A stretch of 64,000 nt of DNA from Pseudisothecium myosuroides (Eukaryota; Streptophyta; Bryopsida; Hypnales; Lembophyllaceae). The stretch is taken from NCBI GenBank assembly GCA_951799445.1, contig OX637296.1:992001-1056000 (forward strand), in the 5' to 3' direction. Of the stretch, positions 35,297 to 47,958 are shown piece after piece (the stretch's first letter is position 1; each line of letters opens with the position of its first letter). Position numbers and translations under genes: made by a program. A model generated the notes under the pieces. The model was not told the origin of the DNA and searched no databases. It saw only the letters and a list, made by a program, of their open reading frames with translations.

Positions 35297-36222
35297 CCCC
35301 TAAAGGACCAACATGCCTTTTTTGGCAACATAGAAATTTTGGGCAGGTACGTGTAACTAGAGATTTGCATATTTTGGGCTGAAATTTTTATAGAAGGTGG
35401 GGACGAAGAATATCTTTCATATGCACCAAATTTCATGACATTTGGAAATACGAGTCAAAAGTTATAGCCTAACATGTTGTTTGTTGGTCAACTTGGGCAG
35501 TCCGGGCAGATCAGAAAAAATCACTTTTTTCAAAAATAAAAATTTGAAATTGGTTTATTAGATTTATATATACATGGAAAGCTTTAAATCATTCCATTCT
35601 TATCAATGAGTCAAACGTTATGAGGATTTTTAGTTTGCGGGCAGTTATAGATTGTCTACTCTAAAATAAACTTTGAAGTCGTTTATTTCACTCAATTTTC
35701 AATATTTTTTCAAAAAAAACAAAATTGAAGGATGTAGATTGTTTATTACAAAATTGCAACCATTGGAATTGGCATTTTTCAATTCCATAATTAACTTCTT
35801 AACAATTTAGTGTTTTGAACCATTCTCTACTTCTTTCTACTTACTATTTTTTTCCTATATGTTGTACAATTCCAAATAATCTGAAAATTTTCAAGCATGT
35901 AGCCAACTTGCCATGAGGAATGAATCCAAAGAAGCACAACCATTTTGGAAATTTTTTCATAATAATCTGACCTTGTGAAGTGCAGCTGCCCAATTTTTCG
36001 CAGGGCCAAAAAAGGACTTTTGCCACTTCAAACGCTAATATATTCCAATCTACACGATGGAAATTTCTGAAATTTTTTCCACATATTTTCAAACCAGAGT
36101 AATACAAGATCCTATGGTTATATGTGTCCCAAAATCATATTTTTCAAAAATTTGGTACTTGTACTAGAAATGGCAGTTTTTGGAGCACTTTTGGTGAGAA
36201 CATAGTCAAGGAACTTTAGGGG
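35297..36222. mobile_element. TTAA-flanked element P4, piggyBac-like (926 bp)
   Basis: Bounded by TTAA at 35293-35296 and 36223-36226. The ends are CCCCTAAAGGACC at the left and the inverse of CCCCTAAAGTTCC at the right. It belongs to a second subfamily. Its left end matches the reversed right end of the element at 58877, and its right half matches the right half of the one at 40609. Non-coding. It begins about 190 bp after the last exon-like piece of the uncharacterised gene. Confidence 0.82.
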
Positions 36223-36226
36223 TTAA

Positions 36227-39200
36227 AGTGGCTAACCTGACAAATGAGACAAATGAGGAATTTGTAGCAGTGAATGGATAACTGTTGATTTTGTAATGGC
36301 AGTACAAAAGCAATAGTTATTGTAAATCTGGCAACCTGCATTGTTCGTATTGTAAATTTGACTACACTGAAAATAAAATTGAAGTTGAATTGGCAAGAAT
36401 ACTCTGGTCTTTCGCAAAAATCAGTGTAACATTGCGAATTTCAGGGAAATTGAAACAATAACTTCAATATCATAAATTAAGCTTCATTGTAGATGGACTT
36501 GGCATGTGTGACTTTTTGTAAGAATTTATCAGCTCTAAATACCAGACATCTAAATATTTCAAGAGATACATACTCCAGCAGTCAATTTGTACCATATTCC
36601 AGCAACATAGGTCAATGTGTGAAGCTCAGAATGATTTTGGAAAAGAAATCCTGCAATTTGGCTACACTGCCATTCCCCTCACCCTAGCATTCAACCTGTC
36701 TTGACGAAAACTAAGGAGCTTCTGGGGCTTAGCATTCAACATGATATCTTGGAGATCCTCCTACATAACTTCTTGCTGTCCTACTTGCTTTGCCTCTGGT
36801 CAACATTGTGCTTTGCTACTTTGGCATTGAGCCCTAGTATTTTGGGTTCTTCCTACTTTGAGTGTCTTCTGATCATTCCTAGAGGGTCTAACATACACTT
36901 GTGCTTAACATGTTCATATAGTGTGATTGCATTCTGAACTTGAAGGTGTGGTTCTTGTTGTCCAGGTTAGCTTGACAAAGGATAAGCAGGGAGCTATAGA
37001 AGTTTCAATAGTCTAGTCAAGTTTTTGTACATAGCTCAGTACAAGCCTTGCTTTAGCACTTCTAAAGCAATTTAGCTGATTTCAACATGGTTCTCATTAT
37101 TATATTGGAAATTTTTTTGTGAAGTCTTGTTGGTAGTCCAAAGGGGATTCTAGAATCTTTGATAATGCATTTTTTGGACACCATATGAATAAACTATGAA
37201 TATTCAAAATATTGAATATAAGTATTTCTAAAACTGATCCTAGGCTCTCATAAACAATGAGAGTACATTTTAGGCAAAAATTTGTAGGGGTTGGTTTTAC
37301 AAAGGGGCCAAAATTGGGTGTGACTACCTTAAATATGGAAAAATTGCATTCGCCAATGACTCTCCTATAAATTGTGATTTCGTTGGACTTGCTGCTGAAT
37401 GACCACATTGCTTGTGAAGAGCCATAGTATGTTCTTCCACTTTGCAATGGCACGTACTTCCTTTCCATCGTGGTGGTTCATATATGAAGTTAGCCACAAT
37501 TGCACAATATTGTGGTCTTTAAAAAGGGCCGACAGGTGAGATTATGACAATCCTTTCTCTTGAGATTGAGTTTTGGACTAGTCGATTGTAGACTGTTACA
37601 AATGTAAAATTTAAGAGGAAACACAGGTTCTGCTCTTGTCTGCTACCTTTTTCTATATTAGACTCGATTTGTTGCATCTTCATTAGTCACTTTTATCACT
37701 TCCTACATGTATCCTTTTTAAGCTCTATATAGGATCTGTCCTTGCTGGTGTCCTTTGCATGCGATTTGCAGCAATGGTGTTTTTGTAAATCATTATAAAT
37801 TATAATACTATAAAGACATCATGAATAATATAAATTAATTTATATATATTGAATGATTATATAATGTAAATTAATACAATATAAATATATTTATAAATAA
37901 TATAATAATTTAAATTTTATCATGCTTAATATATACTTAAAAACTTATCAGGTATATTTGGATGCATGAATTTTTATTTCTCTTGTTGAATTGGTCAACT
38001 AAGACTAATAGGCAGGCCAAGATTTGGAGGCCTTAGCATTGTACAAGGAAAATTGTGTCTTTATTGAATCATAGATTATTCTCAATGTACATAAGAAAAT
38101 GCCAACAATGCAATGAGATAGAGGATGAGTTTTCTAATAACCATATAGTGATAAAGTCATTTTACCTTTCTAGAGTAGAGTCAACATTTTCCAAAAGGAT
38201 CCACCACAACATTCACCAACTCCAAGCACCTGCGTGCTGCACATTGAATGCCTATAGGTCAAGCTATAGGCCGAAGGAATTGAAATGCAATGCATTTGTG
38301 GGTACACAACTACACCTATTATAAAGAGAGTTATACCAGTGCCACTCAACCTTAAGAAATGCACGTTTGATTGAACTAATGCATGTATTGTTGCTTCATT
38401 CTATAAATAAAAGGATAAAAAATGCAGTACATTTGTAAGAATATGGATACACCATTTATAAAGAGAGATACACCACAGTAACTCCATTTTAAAGATTGCA
38501 TGCTCTGTTGAATTAATACACGTGGGAGTGTTGTCATACAATCAACAAGGAGCTAAATATTTTGAAGTAGAATTTTTTAGTCACTCAGTGTCCAAATTAA
38601 AAAAATTTTGAACCTATTTTATGTGATTCTTTAGTGCACTTTTAATGAAGTATTTTAAAGTTCAAATTCTATGAATATCTAAAGACACATTTTTGTCGAT
38701 GTGTATCTAAAAATTGGTCAGTATATTTAATGATAAAAGTTTAGTGTGCCATGGAGTGGAGTCTTTCTTTTCATAAATTTAAAAAAAAAATGTATGTATT
38801 GTTGACTCACTAAAGAACCTATTTGCTTGTTCTTTTTGAGGGCTTCCATTAAAGATATTCTAAATCACACTAAGATTCAACATGAGGGTGACGTATACAT
38901 GCAATGAATGTTGTCAAATGAGCCAAGAAGAATAAAGGGCCAGGATGCGCAAGTCCATAGTGGAAGCATGGCCTTATAAATAGAAAGACTACAAATGCAT
39001 CGCATATGTTGTTATACAATTATATTTATAAGGAGAATATAAGAAATATAGTGCATTTGTAGGTTTATGACTACACCTTTTAAATATAGAGCTACCTTGG
39101 TAAAATTATCTCTTAAACAATGCATGAGATGAAGTTTCAATGGAACGAAATAAGAGTCTTGGCAGTAATGGTGATAATTTATATTAATTTAACAAGTCCG

Positions 39201-39547
39201 GAGGTTTCCAAGGCTAGGATCAAGAAGGTAAAATGGACCAAGTCCATAGGGGCATCAAGGTGGATATAGGGGTGAAGGATTGAGGAACAAAGATGTGTGT
39301 GGCAAATTTTAATGAATTATCTAATTTTGTGTTGTGGATATAGAGAGATATTAAAGATTTAAGAGTTTAAGTTCACTTGTATAAATGGTTGTATAGGCCT
39401 TTTCTTGGATAGTATTTTCAGTATAAAGGAATTTAAACCATATTTCTACAAAAGTAGTGATGTAAACTTCTACAAATATAGATTATATGTAAAGGTTGGG
39501 TGTACAAAATTTTACTATGCACAAATTTTTTCTATTTATTTGTAATC
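36227..39547. other. Intergenic, repeats only
   Basis: Contains an AT-only stretch at about 37790-37930. Two or three diverged direct repeats also occur at about 38280-38400, 38415-38530 and 39040-39150 (TACACCTATTATAAAGAGAG and ATTTATAAAGAGAGATACACC forms). A degenerate lone end TAACCCCTAAAAGACCAAG lies at 39549. Open frames of up to 122 codons show no recognisable motif. Confidence 0.4.
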
Positions 39548-40608
39548 TAACCCCTAAAAGACCAAGTGGAAGGACTAAGTGGTAGATTAAATTTCAAACA
39601 TTGTGAAGATATATTATTAATTACGACTTAGAAAAATAATCTAATGGTGACTCTCAAAGAATAGTTGCAAAATATAATCCATAGATCATATCCATACAGT
39701 TGAATCAACTAATATATAGACCAATATTTTTTTATAATATTTGAAGTCAAAAATTAAAAATTCCTTGTAAAATTGAATATGGATTGAATATTAGTGATTT
39801 TTACAAGAGTTTTTTTTTTAGTTTAGAAAGTTAAATTCTAATCATAGTGATTTTTGAAGGTTTTATACTTTAATTTTATAGTTTTTTATACAAATCACTT
39901 TTGAAGGGTGATTTTTTAAACTAAAGAAAATACTTTTTGAGGCCAAAACTACTAAAATCCTTTTATTTATAGAATACTTGCAAAGCAAAGTTTTTTAGAA
40001 TCTATACCTTATAAATGTTAAAGAACTAATAAAAAATTTCTAAAAAATGATGGATGGAAAAACGCATTTTTGTATGTTTGAGATGTGTTTGCGTTTATCT
40101 ATTGTTCAAAATTTGAATCCTTGATCTCTTAGGGATTAGTTCATGTTCAACTTCTAGTCGTAAGCTATTTAGAATTATTTTGAAAGTGGAATTTAAAATT
40201 TTTAAATCTTAGCAATGCAATTTTATACTAGAAAACTTATAATATTTCAAAACTAATGCATACATAAAAGTTTCTACAAGTTGATTTAAATGTTTTAATT
40301 TCATAAGATTTCATTACAAAATTTGTTTCATGATGATCATTTATGCAATAATTGCTCTATGTCCACAATATATACTGAAAATTCGAGCCTCCATTCTAAA
40401 GACATTGGCATATGATTAGCTTGAAACAGGCCTTAGATTCAAAATGTAAATAAATTGTATTTCAAAATTAGGTTTTATTGTACAACAAACTATGGTACAC
40501 ACACATTAGGGTTATCCTAAATTCATTCTTATTATACAAAATCTTCTATCAAACTAGTCATTGGAGTTATACAATAAAGAATATAGAAATTCAAAAGACG
40601 CTAATTAA

Positions 40609-42222
40609 CCCCTAAAGGACCAAACATCATTTTTTGGTCCTATAGCGATCTTGGGCAGCTCATTACCTGTGGAAATTTTATTTTATTTCTTTGAAATTTT
40701 CACATAAAATGTGCTCGAGGAGTAGCTTTAACCCCTAAAGGACCAAGGCCTTTTTTCTGCCAAAAAACACTCAAAACTGCCATTTCTATAGCAAACAATA
40801 AAAAAAATTGTAAAATGTTTTTTTTTCACATCTAACCGTAGGATCTTACACCTAACTAGTATGAGAGTGTGTGGAAAAAATTTCAGAATTTTTGACCACA
40901 CAGATTGCAAGATATTTGCGTTTAAAGTGGAAAGAACAAGTTTTTCAGCACATTGCGGGACTAGATTTTTTGACTTTGAACATTTTTAAATTAAATTTTT
41001 TGCACTACAGCGTTTTGAGCTTTAAATCTTTATAGTGGAGAATTGAGTTGAGAGTCTAGGGAAAAAAAAATATATTCAAAAAAACATAATTATCATTCTT
41101 AAAAAATTGTTAAGTAGAAGTAGGTATGAGATAGAAGGAAAATCTAAAATATTAATATATTTTAGATGGAATTCAAATACACTAATCCCAATGGTGAGAT
41201 TTTTCTAACAAGTAAATCAGACCATGCAAAAAAAAAAAATTTGAAAAATTTGAAAATTTGCATTCAGAAATGAATCCTACAAGTTATTTTTTTCAAGAAG
41301 ATGCTCTAACTACCCGAAAAACAAGAATGTCCATAACTCTCTCATAACATATCCAAATGAAATGAATCAAAGCTTTCCAGATAGACAAAAATATAATCTA
41401 TGAGAAAAAAAATATTAAAAAAAAAAACTCAAATTTTTGTCCATTTTTTTTGGGCTGCCCGGGCTGCCCGCCGTCCCCACGTTTGAGCTTATTTGGTCAT
41501 AACTTTTTTTCCCGGGCACCGATTGTGAAAAAAATTATATTCCCACGAAGCTAATCAGATTTTATATGTACATAGAAAGCTTTGAATCATTCCATTTGGA
41601 TTAATAAGTCAAGTTATGAGGATTCTTAGTTTGAGGGTGAGGGTAGTTATGGAATCTCTACTCTAAAATAAACTTTGAAGTCCTTTATTTAACTCAATTT
41701 TCAATATTTTTGAAAAAAAATAAAAACATTGGGTGTAGATTAACTATTACAACATTACAACCGTTGGGATTGGTATTTTTCAATTCCATAAATAAATTCT
41801 TAACAATTTAGTGTTTTGAATCATTCTCTACTTCTTTCTACTTACTATTTTGTTCCTATATGTTTTTCAATTCCAAATGATCTGAAATTTTCCAAGCATG
41901 TAGCCAACTTGCTTGGAAGAATGAAACCAAATAATAACCACCATTTTGGGCATTTTTTCATACAAATGTAACCTTGTGAAGTGCAGCTGCCCGGATTTTT
42001 GCAAGGACAAAAAAAGGGTTTTTGTCAGTTCAAACGCTAATATCTTCCAATCCGCAAGGTGGAAAATTCTGAAATTTTTTCCACATCTTCTCAAACTAGT
42101 GTACTATAAGATCTTATGGTTACATTTGTCCAAAAATATTTTTTTATAAAATTTGGTACTTGTTTTAGAAATGGCAGTTTTGGAGCGGTTCTGGTAAAAA
42201 CATAGTCTTTGATCTTTGGGGG
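40609..42222. mobile_element. TTAA-flanked element P5, interrupted and rearranged
   Basis: Bounded by TTAA at 40605-40608 and 42223-42226. The ends are CCCCTAAAGGACCAA at the left and the inverse of CCCCCAAAGATC at the right. The right 650 bp match P4. A second member begins inside it at 40732. Compared with P4 and P1, about 150 bp of the outer and about 120 bp of the inner element are missing around 41560. A deletion therefore fused the two. Confidence 0.75.
40732..41560. mobile_element. Element nested in P5, right end lost
   Basis: It starts after TTAA at 40728-40731 with CCCCTAAAGGACCAAGGCC and follows the reverse complement of P1 through the GC-rich patch (GGGCTGCCCGGGCTGCCC near 41450) up to TTATATTCCCACGAAG. 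The expected terminal 120 bp and right TTAA are absent. Confidence 0.75.
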
Positions 42223-42859
42223 TTAATGACTATTATACAATTGATCTAGTAGAACAAAAGTCACTCCAATAAATTATCAATTGCTTTAAAACTCTTGCCA
42301 AAACTTCCAAGGATAACACTAGAAATTTCCTCTATGACAAAATTTGTCTTTCTAATGGTAGAAAGTTAAAATAGTTTAATTTCATAATTGTATAAAGAGT
42401 CTCATGAACAATGATAAAGTTTTTCAAATGCATCGCTAAAAATGACATTCCACTCCTTGTGCAATTTGATCACATTACAAAGTTTGACATTCAGTTGTGT
42501 TGCCAAATGCATCACTAAAAGTGACATTTCACTTTTTGTTGAATTTGATTGCATTGCAAAGTTTGACATCCAACTGTGTTGCCGTTAGATCTGCAACTTC
42601 CACCTATCAAATACAATTCTAGATGAATGAGAAATTATTTAGATAAAATAACACCATTAAGCATCAAAATGTAAAATAGACTTTAAATGCTTTGAGCAAA
42701 TCTACTTGATAAGTACACAAGCTTGTTAAACCTAAAAATGCCATTTTTAAAATTCCACCCACTATTTTTGGAAGGAATGTAGATTAAAAGAAGTTTGTAT
42801 TGCATCCACACTAATCTCAAAACCACCACAAGGTTTCAAGAGGAACCAATGCTAGTTAA

Positions 42860-42990
42860 CTTAAAGGATGCACTCCTATAACCAAAGTAGTCACCAAAAC
42901 TACTCTAATTATTAGACCAATAGGTGCAATCTTTGTTTCTTCAGTGAACAATGAAACCAAAATTATTTTCGGCTCAACATCCTTCAAGGA
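42860..42990. mobile_element. TTAA-flanked mini-element P12, copy b (131 bp)
   Basis: Bounded by TTAA at 42856-42859 and 42991-42994. It is the reverse-oriented relative of 19024-19162, sharing CAACATCCTTCAAGGA at the right end and TAGACCAATAGGTGCAATC inside. The second TTAA is also the left boundary of the next element. Confidence 0.68.
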
Positions 42991-42994
42991 TTAA

Positions 42995-43849
42995 CCCTTT
43001 AAAGTCCGTGCATCCAAAAAGTAGATGCACCTTTGTCAACCCTAATTGTAATTTTCAAAATATCCATTTTTGGTACATCTTTTAAACAAAGAAAATGAAG
43101 CTTGACAAGTTTCATAACTAATCCATTTGAAAACTTTGAAAAATGTCAAAAATTGAAAGAGTTATTGCAATTGAAAGCTCCTAGTATTAGAATCCCAATA
43201 ACATAGAATGGTGTGTTTTTCATTCATAATTTCTATTCTTAAAATGTATTTTAACTTTAAATTACAAAATTATAATTTTCATTCTACTCTTCATTTATGG
43301 TAAACATTACAGATTATTTCAATATATATTCTAATTGATATAATTAATTTCCACCTTTAACTTTAAAAAATCACAATAATTTTATTTTTCCATCAAATTT
43401 ATTGAAAAAAACATCATCTATAGAAAATAAATGTGTCTACCAATTAAAAATATCAAAATTTTATACATCAATTAAATAAAAGAGTAAACTTGGTTTGATA
43501 GTTGAATTTGACTTCAAGGTTTTTGTTGTGACTGTTTTGGGTGTAAAAAATAAAATAACCAATTGAAAAATTTTCACGCTAATTTCCAATCCTACCTATG
43601 CCTCTTGAAAAAATTTCAAGTAATTTGAATTTATTTTGTTATTTTAACTTATTTATATTTAATTTTTGCAAAAAAAATGATATCAATTATAATTTTTCAT
43701 AAAACAATTTGAAATTTTCCTCAATGATACACCAATTCTAGTTTCAAGTAAGGAAAATATAAAATTGTTGTTTGAACATAATTTAAAAGGCAAAATTTAG
43801 CTCAAACATGATATTTGACCATTTCACAATGGATCAAGTCCTTCATGGG
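42995..43849. mobile_element. TTAA-flanked element P9 (855 bp)
   Basis: Lies between TTAA at 42991-42994 and 43850-43853. The ends CCCTTTAAAGTCC and the inverse of CCCATGAAGGACTT are only roughly alike, so its identity rests mainly on the CCC/GGG termini and the TTAAs. Non-coding and very AT-rich. Confidence 0.55.
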
Positions 43850-43853
43850 TTAA

Positions 43854-44984
43854 CCCTTCATCGTCAAAGGGGACAAAAAGTGTCCTCACACACTGTAACA
43901 GTCCAATTTGAAGTGCTCTAACTTTTGCATTGATGTCCAAACTTAATAAAACTTGTTGTAAAAGTTATACATACTAGTCTAGTTTGTATAACCCTTCATT
44001 GTCAAAGGGGACAAAATGTGTCCTCACACACTGTAACAGTCCAATTTGAAGTGCTCTAACTTTTGCATCTTTTGTCTAACTATTACTTGTTATGCAACAA
44101 GTAATAAAACTTGTTGTAAAAGTTGCACATACTAATCTAGTTTGTGTGGTAAAATTTTCAGATCAATCCAAGACAAATTGAGTTTGTGAAAGTCATTTGA
44201 AGTTCACAAGTTCAATTTGAGTTCAACACACTGCATTGTCATGGCTGCAACTTTGGGGGCTTGTATCTTTTTCATCAAATGTTCATTTTCAATAAAATTT
44301 GTTGGTTTTGTTCCCCTTTAAGGTCTAGTTATTTGAGGTAAATTTTTCATGTCAATCCAAGCTATTTTGAATGTTTGAGAACAATTCGAAGTTCAAAATC
44401 CAGACATTTTTGTATTATAGTGAACTTTGGCGGCTCATAACTTCTTCATACATGGTCTATTTTCAATAATTTTTGTTGTAAAAGTTGCACATACTAGTCT
44501 AGTTTTGTGGTTAAAATATCATATTGATCCAAGAAATTATGAGTGACTGAGAAGCATTTTAGTAGAAGGAGGTTCAGCTATAGATGTGATTTTTTGCTAC
44601 TTTTCTCACTGTTTTTTAACATTTCAAATCCATCTTGCAAACACAATGAATCATTTGAATGATATTTTTTTTCACCAAAAAATTTGACATTCTGTTTTTG
44701 AATCACTTGGCAGTTTGATGTTTTTTCATTTGAGTAGGTTTAGAAATCGAATTTTACCTCCAAATGTGTTTTTAAGAAAATTTCAGCACCTTTTTCCAAC
44801 ACTAAAACATTATAATCTTTCAATCTACACGGTCAAATGACCCCAAATTTGTTCCACACCATCTACAATATGCACACAACAAGATTGTACAGTTGAGATT
44901 TTCATACCTAACTGAAATTTAGACTTTTAACACTTGCAAAGGCAGGATGCTTTTAAGCATGTTTGGACCTTAGGCGATGAAGGG
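43854..44984. mobile_element. TTAA-flanked element P8, CCCTTCATCG family (1131 bp)
   Basis: Bounded by TTAA at 43850-43853 and 44985-44988. The terminal inverted repeat is CCCTTCATCG (10 bp). The left end is repeated inside: about 80 bp from the terminus recur at 43991 (CCCTTCATTGTCAAAGGGGA). Relatives of its interior occur at about 58125-58870 and 59812-60000. It ends about 100 bp beyond the stop codon of the DUF4201 gene. Confidence 0.8.
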
Positions 44985-45085
44985 TTAAAGAAGGAATGCT
45001 GCAGGACAAGGAACATTTCGTTTGATGCCTCAGGGGCATGAGAGACCAATCTTGGGCAACAAGAAGATCCGTTTGCCCCTGGGGA

Positions 45086-47399
45086 TCAATACCGGTATTC
45101 AATCTCCTCGAGCAAATTTATAGAAGAAAGAACCTTCATCTGCATAGCGTGCGCAATTTGCTGCAAGTCCGACACCTTCTTCTTCAGTCCCAAGTACTCG
45201 ACCACAGATGGCTTTTTCTCGCCTTGTGATGCTTCTCGTTCCTTGACAAACTGCATGAATGCTTCTTGCGCTTTGGCCTGCATGCTCAGAAAAAATTCTT
45301 TCAACGAATACCCACTGTCACGTTGCTTACGACAATTAACTTTCTGATCCCACATCTCCACCATACCCTCACAGATAACGAGATCACCTTTTGCTCCAGT
45401 GCCTTAGCAATGTCGTCCTTAACGCGGAGAAGCTGAGGCTTTCGCTCGATTAATGTTTCTTTCATAACTTTATACTCTTCAGAAAGCAAGTTCAATTGGG
45501 CCTGAGCTTTCTCCAGTGCCTGAGCTTTGCATTTGCGATGGACATCAAGGATTCCAGGATTAAAATGGCATTCCATCATACTGCATGAGAAAAACTACGG
45601 GGCGATGACAGGCACGATTAGCTGCAGATACATTAAAGGTGGCGAGGACACCTTCTCAGTTTTAAGGTTCTCTCCTTTCAGACGAAAGACTTCTTTATCA
45701 CGATCACGTAGACGAGTCTCAAGTTGCTGCTTCTGAATTGCCAATTGATCGAAGTCCACTGCATGCAGAACATCGGAAAGATCTTTCTTAATCTCCAGGG
45801 TTGCCTCAGTTTTGGCAATATTCCCGTGGAAAGTGGCGTTACGCTCCCGGAGCTTCTCTATTGAAAACCGGGTGGTCTTGATTCTCTGCTGCAAGAACCT
45901 GACTGCCATTTCTTTCTAAACGTGAGTGATGCGAAAACGCTTTCCCGGACTAGGCTGCTGCTCACGACACTTAACAAGAGACAGAAACCAGCTAGATAGT
46001 CTAGAAATTGGAATGTGAACATTGGCAACATGAAGGAGAAGTCGCTACTTTAACACATGCTCAGAACTTGTAATCTTTGTCCCCCTCTCTGCAGCTTCTG
46101 CCAGGACTTCACGGCGGAAATCTGAGATATCTCTTCGTATTTCACCAATTCTCAATTCAGCTTCATCATACGCTGCGTGAAGTTCATCCAACATGCGCTC
46201 ACTTTCGTGCCTGCAATTCTCACAAAAAACTTCGAGAAGCGACGAGCTTGATATCGGGCCACGCGAGGTCAATAATATTACTTAAATTGACACATGTGTT
46301 GAACCCTTGGCACCGCCCAACTGGTCAGGTGAAAGAACATAGTAATGATGCAGCTTCGGTCCGAACTTGAGTGATGGACCCATCATTATATCCTCTGCAT
46401 GAAATTAAGTGCTCACCGATAAATATTCATCTGATCTTGAATAGAATTGGTCTCAGCCACTGCAATGTCGCATCGTTCCTCCATGCTCAAGCCCTGGGCC
46501 ATCTCATGGGCACTGCGCATCCAAGAAGGGCGGTACACACCGGACTCCCGCCGGCCGTCGGAGCTTGGCGAAGGAATGTTGAAAGACATACGTGACGACG
46601 AAGCACGACCAGCCGGAATGAACCCTTGATTCTCCTTCACTTCCTCGTAAACTTCGTCAAGCTCCTCCAAGGAATCCAATTGAATCGTTTGCATGTTGTC
46701 TCCGCTCCCCGAGCGCATCATGAGCCTCTGCACCACGATGCAGCTCGACACTTTCAAAATACTCGTGACGAGGAGAAGGAGCAGCAGCAGCCGCCGCAGT
46801 AGGAGGTGGTCGCAGTAGAGTTGAAGAGCTTGAACAAATGGAAAGGCACCTAATTTTACCTCTTCATACAAGACCCCGTCAGTCTGGTTTCGAAGCCAAC
46901 AAGCAATCACTAAGGATCTAAGACCAGGAGCTGACAAGCAGGATGTCAATGGTCATTAATTAGCGCCTTACGGACACCCATGACTTAAGGCGCGGGCGAA
47001 TTTCATGCAGAGGATATCATGGTAAAATATCTCTGTGCAGCAGAGTACGCGATAGTGCGGGACTTTGTTGCAGGACTAGGATCGAGCACTTTAGGCTGTG
47101 GTAGGGCATTAGAGAAGGCGTCAATGGACTCGGAGGAAGAAACACTGATCACGCATGCGTCGCCCAATGCAAGATATGAGAGAACGAACGATCGACAGGC
47201 AGAGAGGAGAGGGACACACCATGAGGTGGTCGGACAGCAAGTTGTTCTCAACATGGACGTGATCCTTCTCCATCACCACAGCATCAAGGGCCGCACGAGT
47301 GGCACCAACATCCGGCTGACACATGTCGGCGTCACCAGCAGACTCGGCAGAGGCAGCAGCAGTAGCATCGTCGGTCTCCTCTTCGGGATTATCAGCCAT
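45086..47399 (-). CDS. DUF4201 coiled-coil ciliary protein (CCDC113/CCDC96 type)
   Basis: The well-supported exons on the minus strand are 46210-46068, 45911-45652, 45519-45388 and 45277-45086, all in phase. The preceding exon ends at 46417 (DQMNIYR) and starts near 46835. A probable first exon is 47399-47220 (MADNPEEETDDATAAAS). I could not join these two N-terminal exons in frame, so residues before SLEELDEVYEEVKENQ are uncertain. The rest is almost continuous coiled coil and carries the family's typical points. These are LHAVDFDQLAIQKQQLETRL followed by RDKEVFRLK, then LIERKPQLLRVKDDIAKAL, then PSVVEYLGLKKKVSDLQQ. These align in order with human CCDC113 and CCDC96 (from memory). In other organisms these two proteins work together in motile cilia axonemes. 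In a plant the expected site is the sperm flagellum. The C-terminus may be short, or a last exon may be missing. Confidence 0.68.
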
Positions 47400-47958
47400 G
47401 AGGGAGCGAAAACAGTAACCACGCAAGGGATGGGAAGCAGGTAGAAGAGGACAACGACGCAAGCACCGAACGAGGGCAGGAACCGAAAGCGAAAGCAGCA
47501 CCACATGATTCAGAAGGAGCGTAAACACGGAGCCAGAGAGGAGGCCCAGGCGCCAGGGGGCAATTTCGGTGACCAGTTACCAACTGGCGGGCCCAGGACG
47601 AACGAAAACAGGGGTCCGGACGAAAAAAGGGATCCGGACGTCCGTCCGCGCGTCCGTCCGTTCGGGGAGATATGGTCTTTTTATCCACAAGCAAAGCGCC
47701 AGTGCGTCGCTGCCACTCGGAGCAGGGCGAGACGGAGGGACGCTTTCTTAGAGTGCTGTGTGCCTTGCAGGCCGTGTTCTGTGCCCATCCACAATCCCAG
47801 CAAATGTCATGCCCGATCGCATCACTTGAGAATGCCATACTCTCGGTTTGACATTCCGCTTTGTCGTCGTAATCTTCGTCTCGCCCCTCTCCGGACCCCT
47901 TCTTTGGTGACTCGCCCTCGCTGCTCATCTTATCTCCGCGGCAGCAGCAGCTTCTGCT
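47400..47958. promoter_or_regulatory. Shared upstream region of two divergent genes
   Basis: About 560 bp separate the presumed start of the minus-strand coiled-coil gene from the PSB27 ATG. It must contain both 5' UTRs and core promoters. The right part is pyrimidine-rich on the plus strand and includes GCAGCAGCAGC just before the PSB27 start. No TATA box stood out. Confidence 0.4.

Noticed and set aside
36701..37468. Leu/Ser-rich frames that might be retrotransposon remnants
   Set aside because: No reverse transcriptase, integrase or gag motif is visible, and the frames are short and unlinked.
39549..39567. TAACCCCTAAAAGACCAAG as a further complete element
   Set aside because: No matching right end could be found before the next element, so it is at most a lone decayed end.
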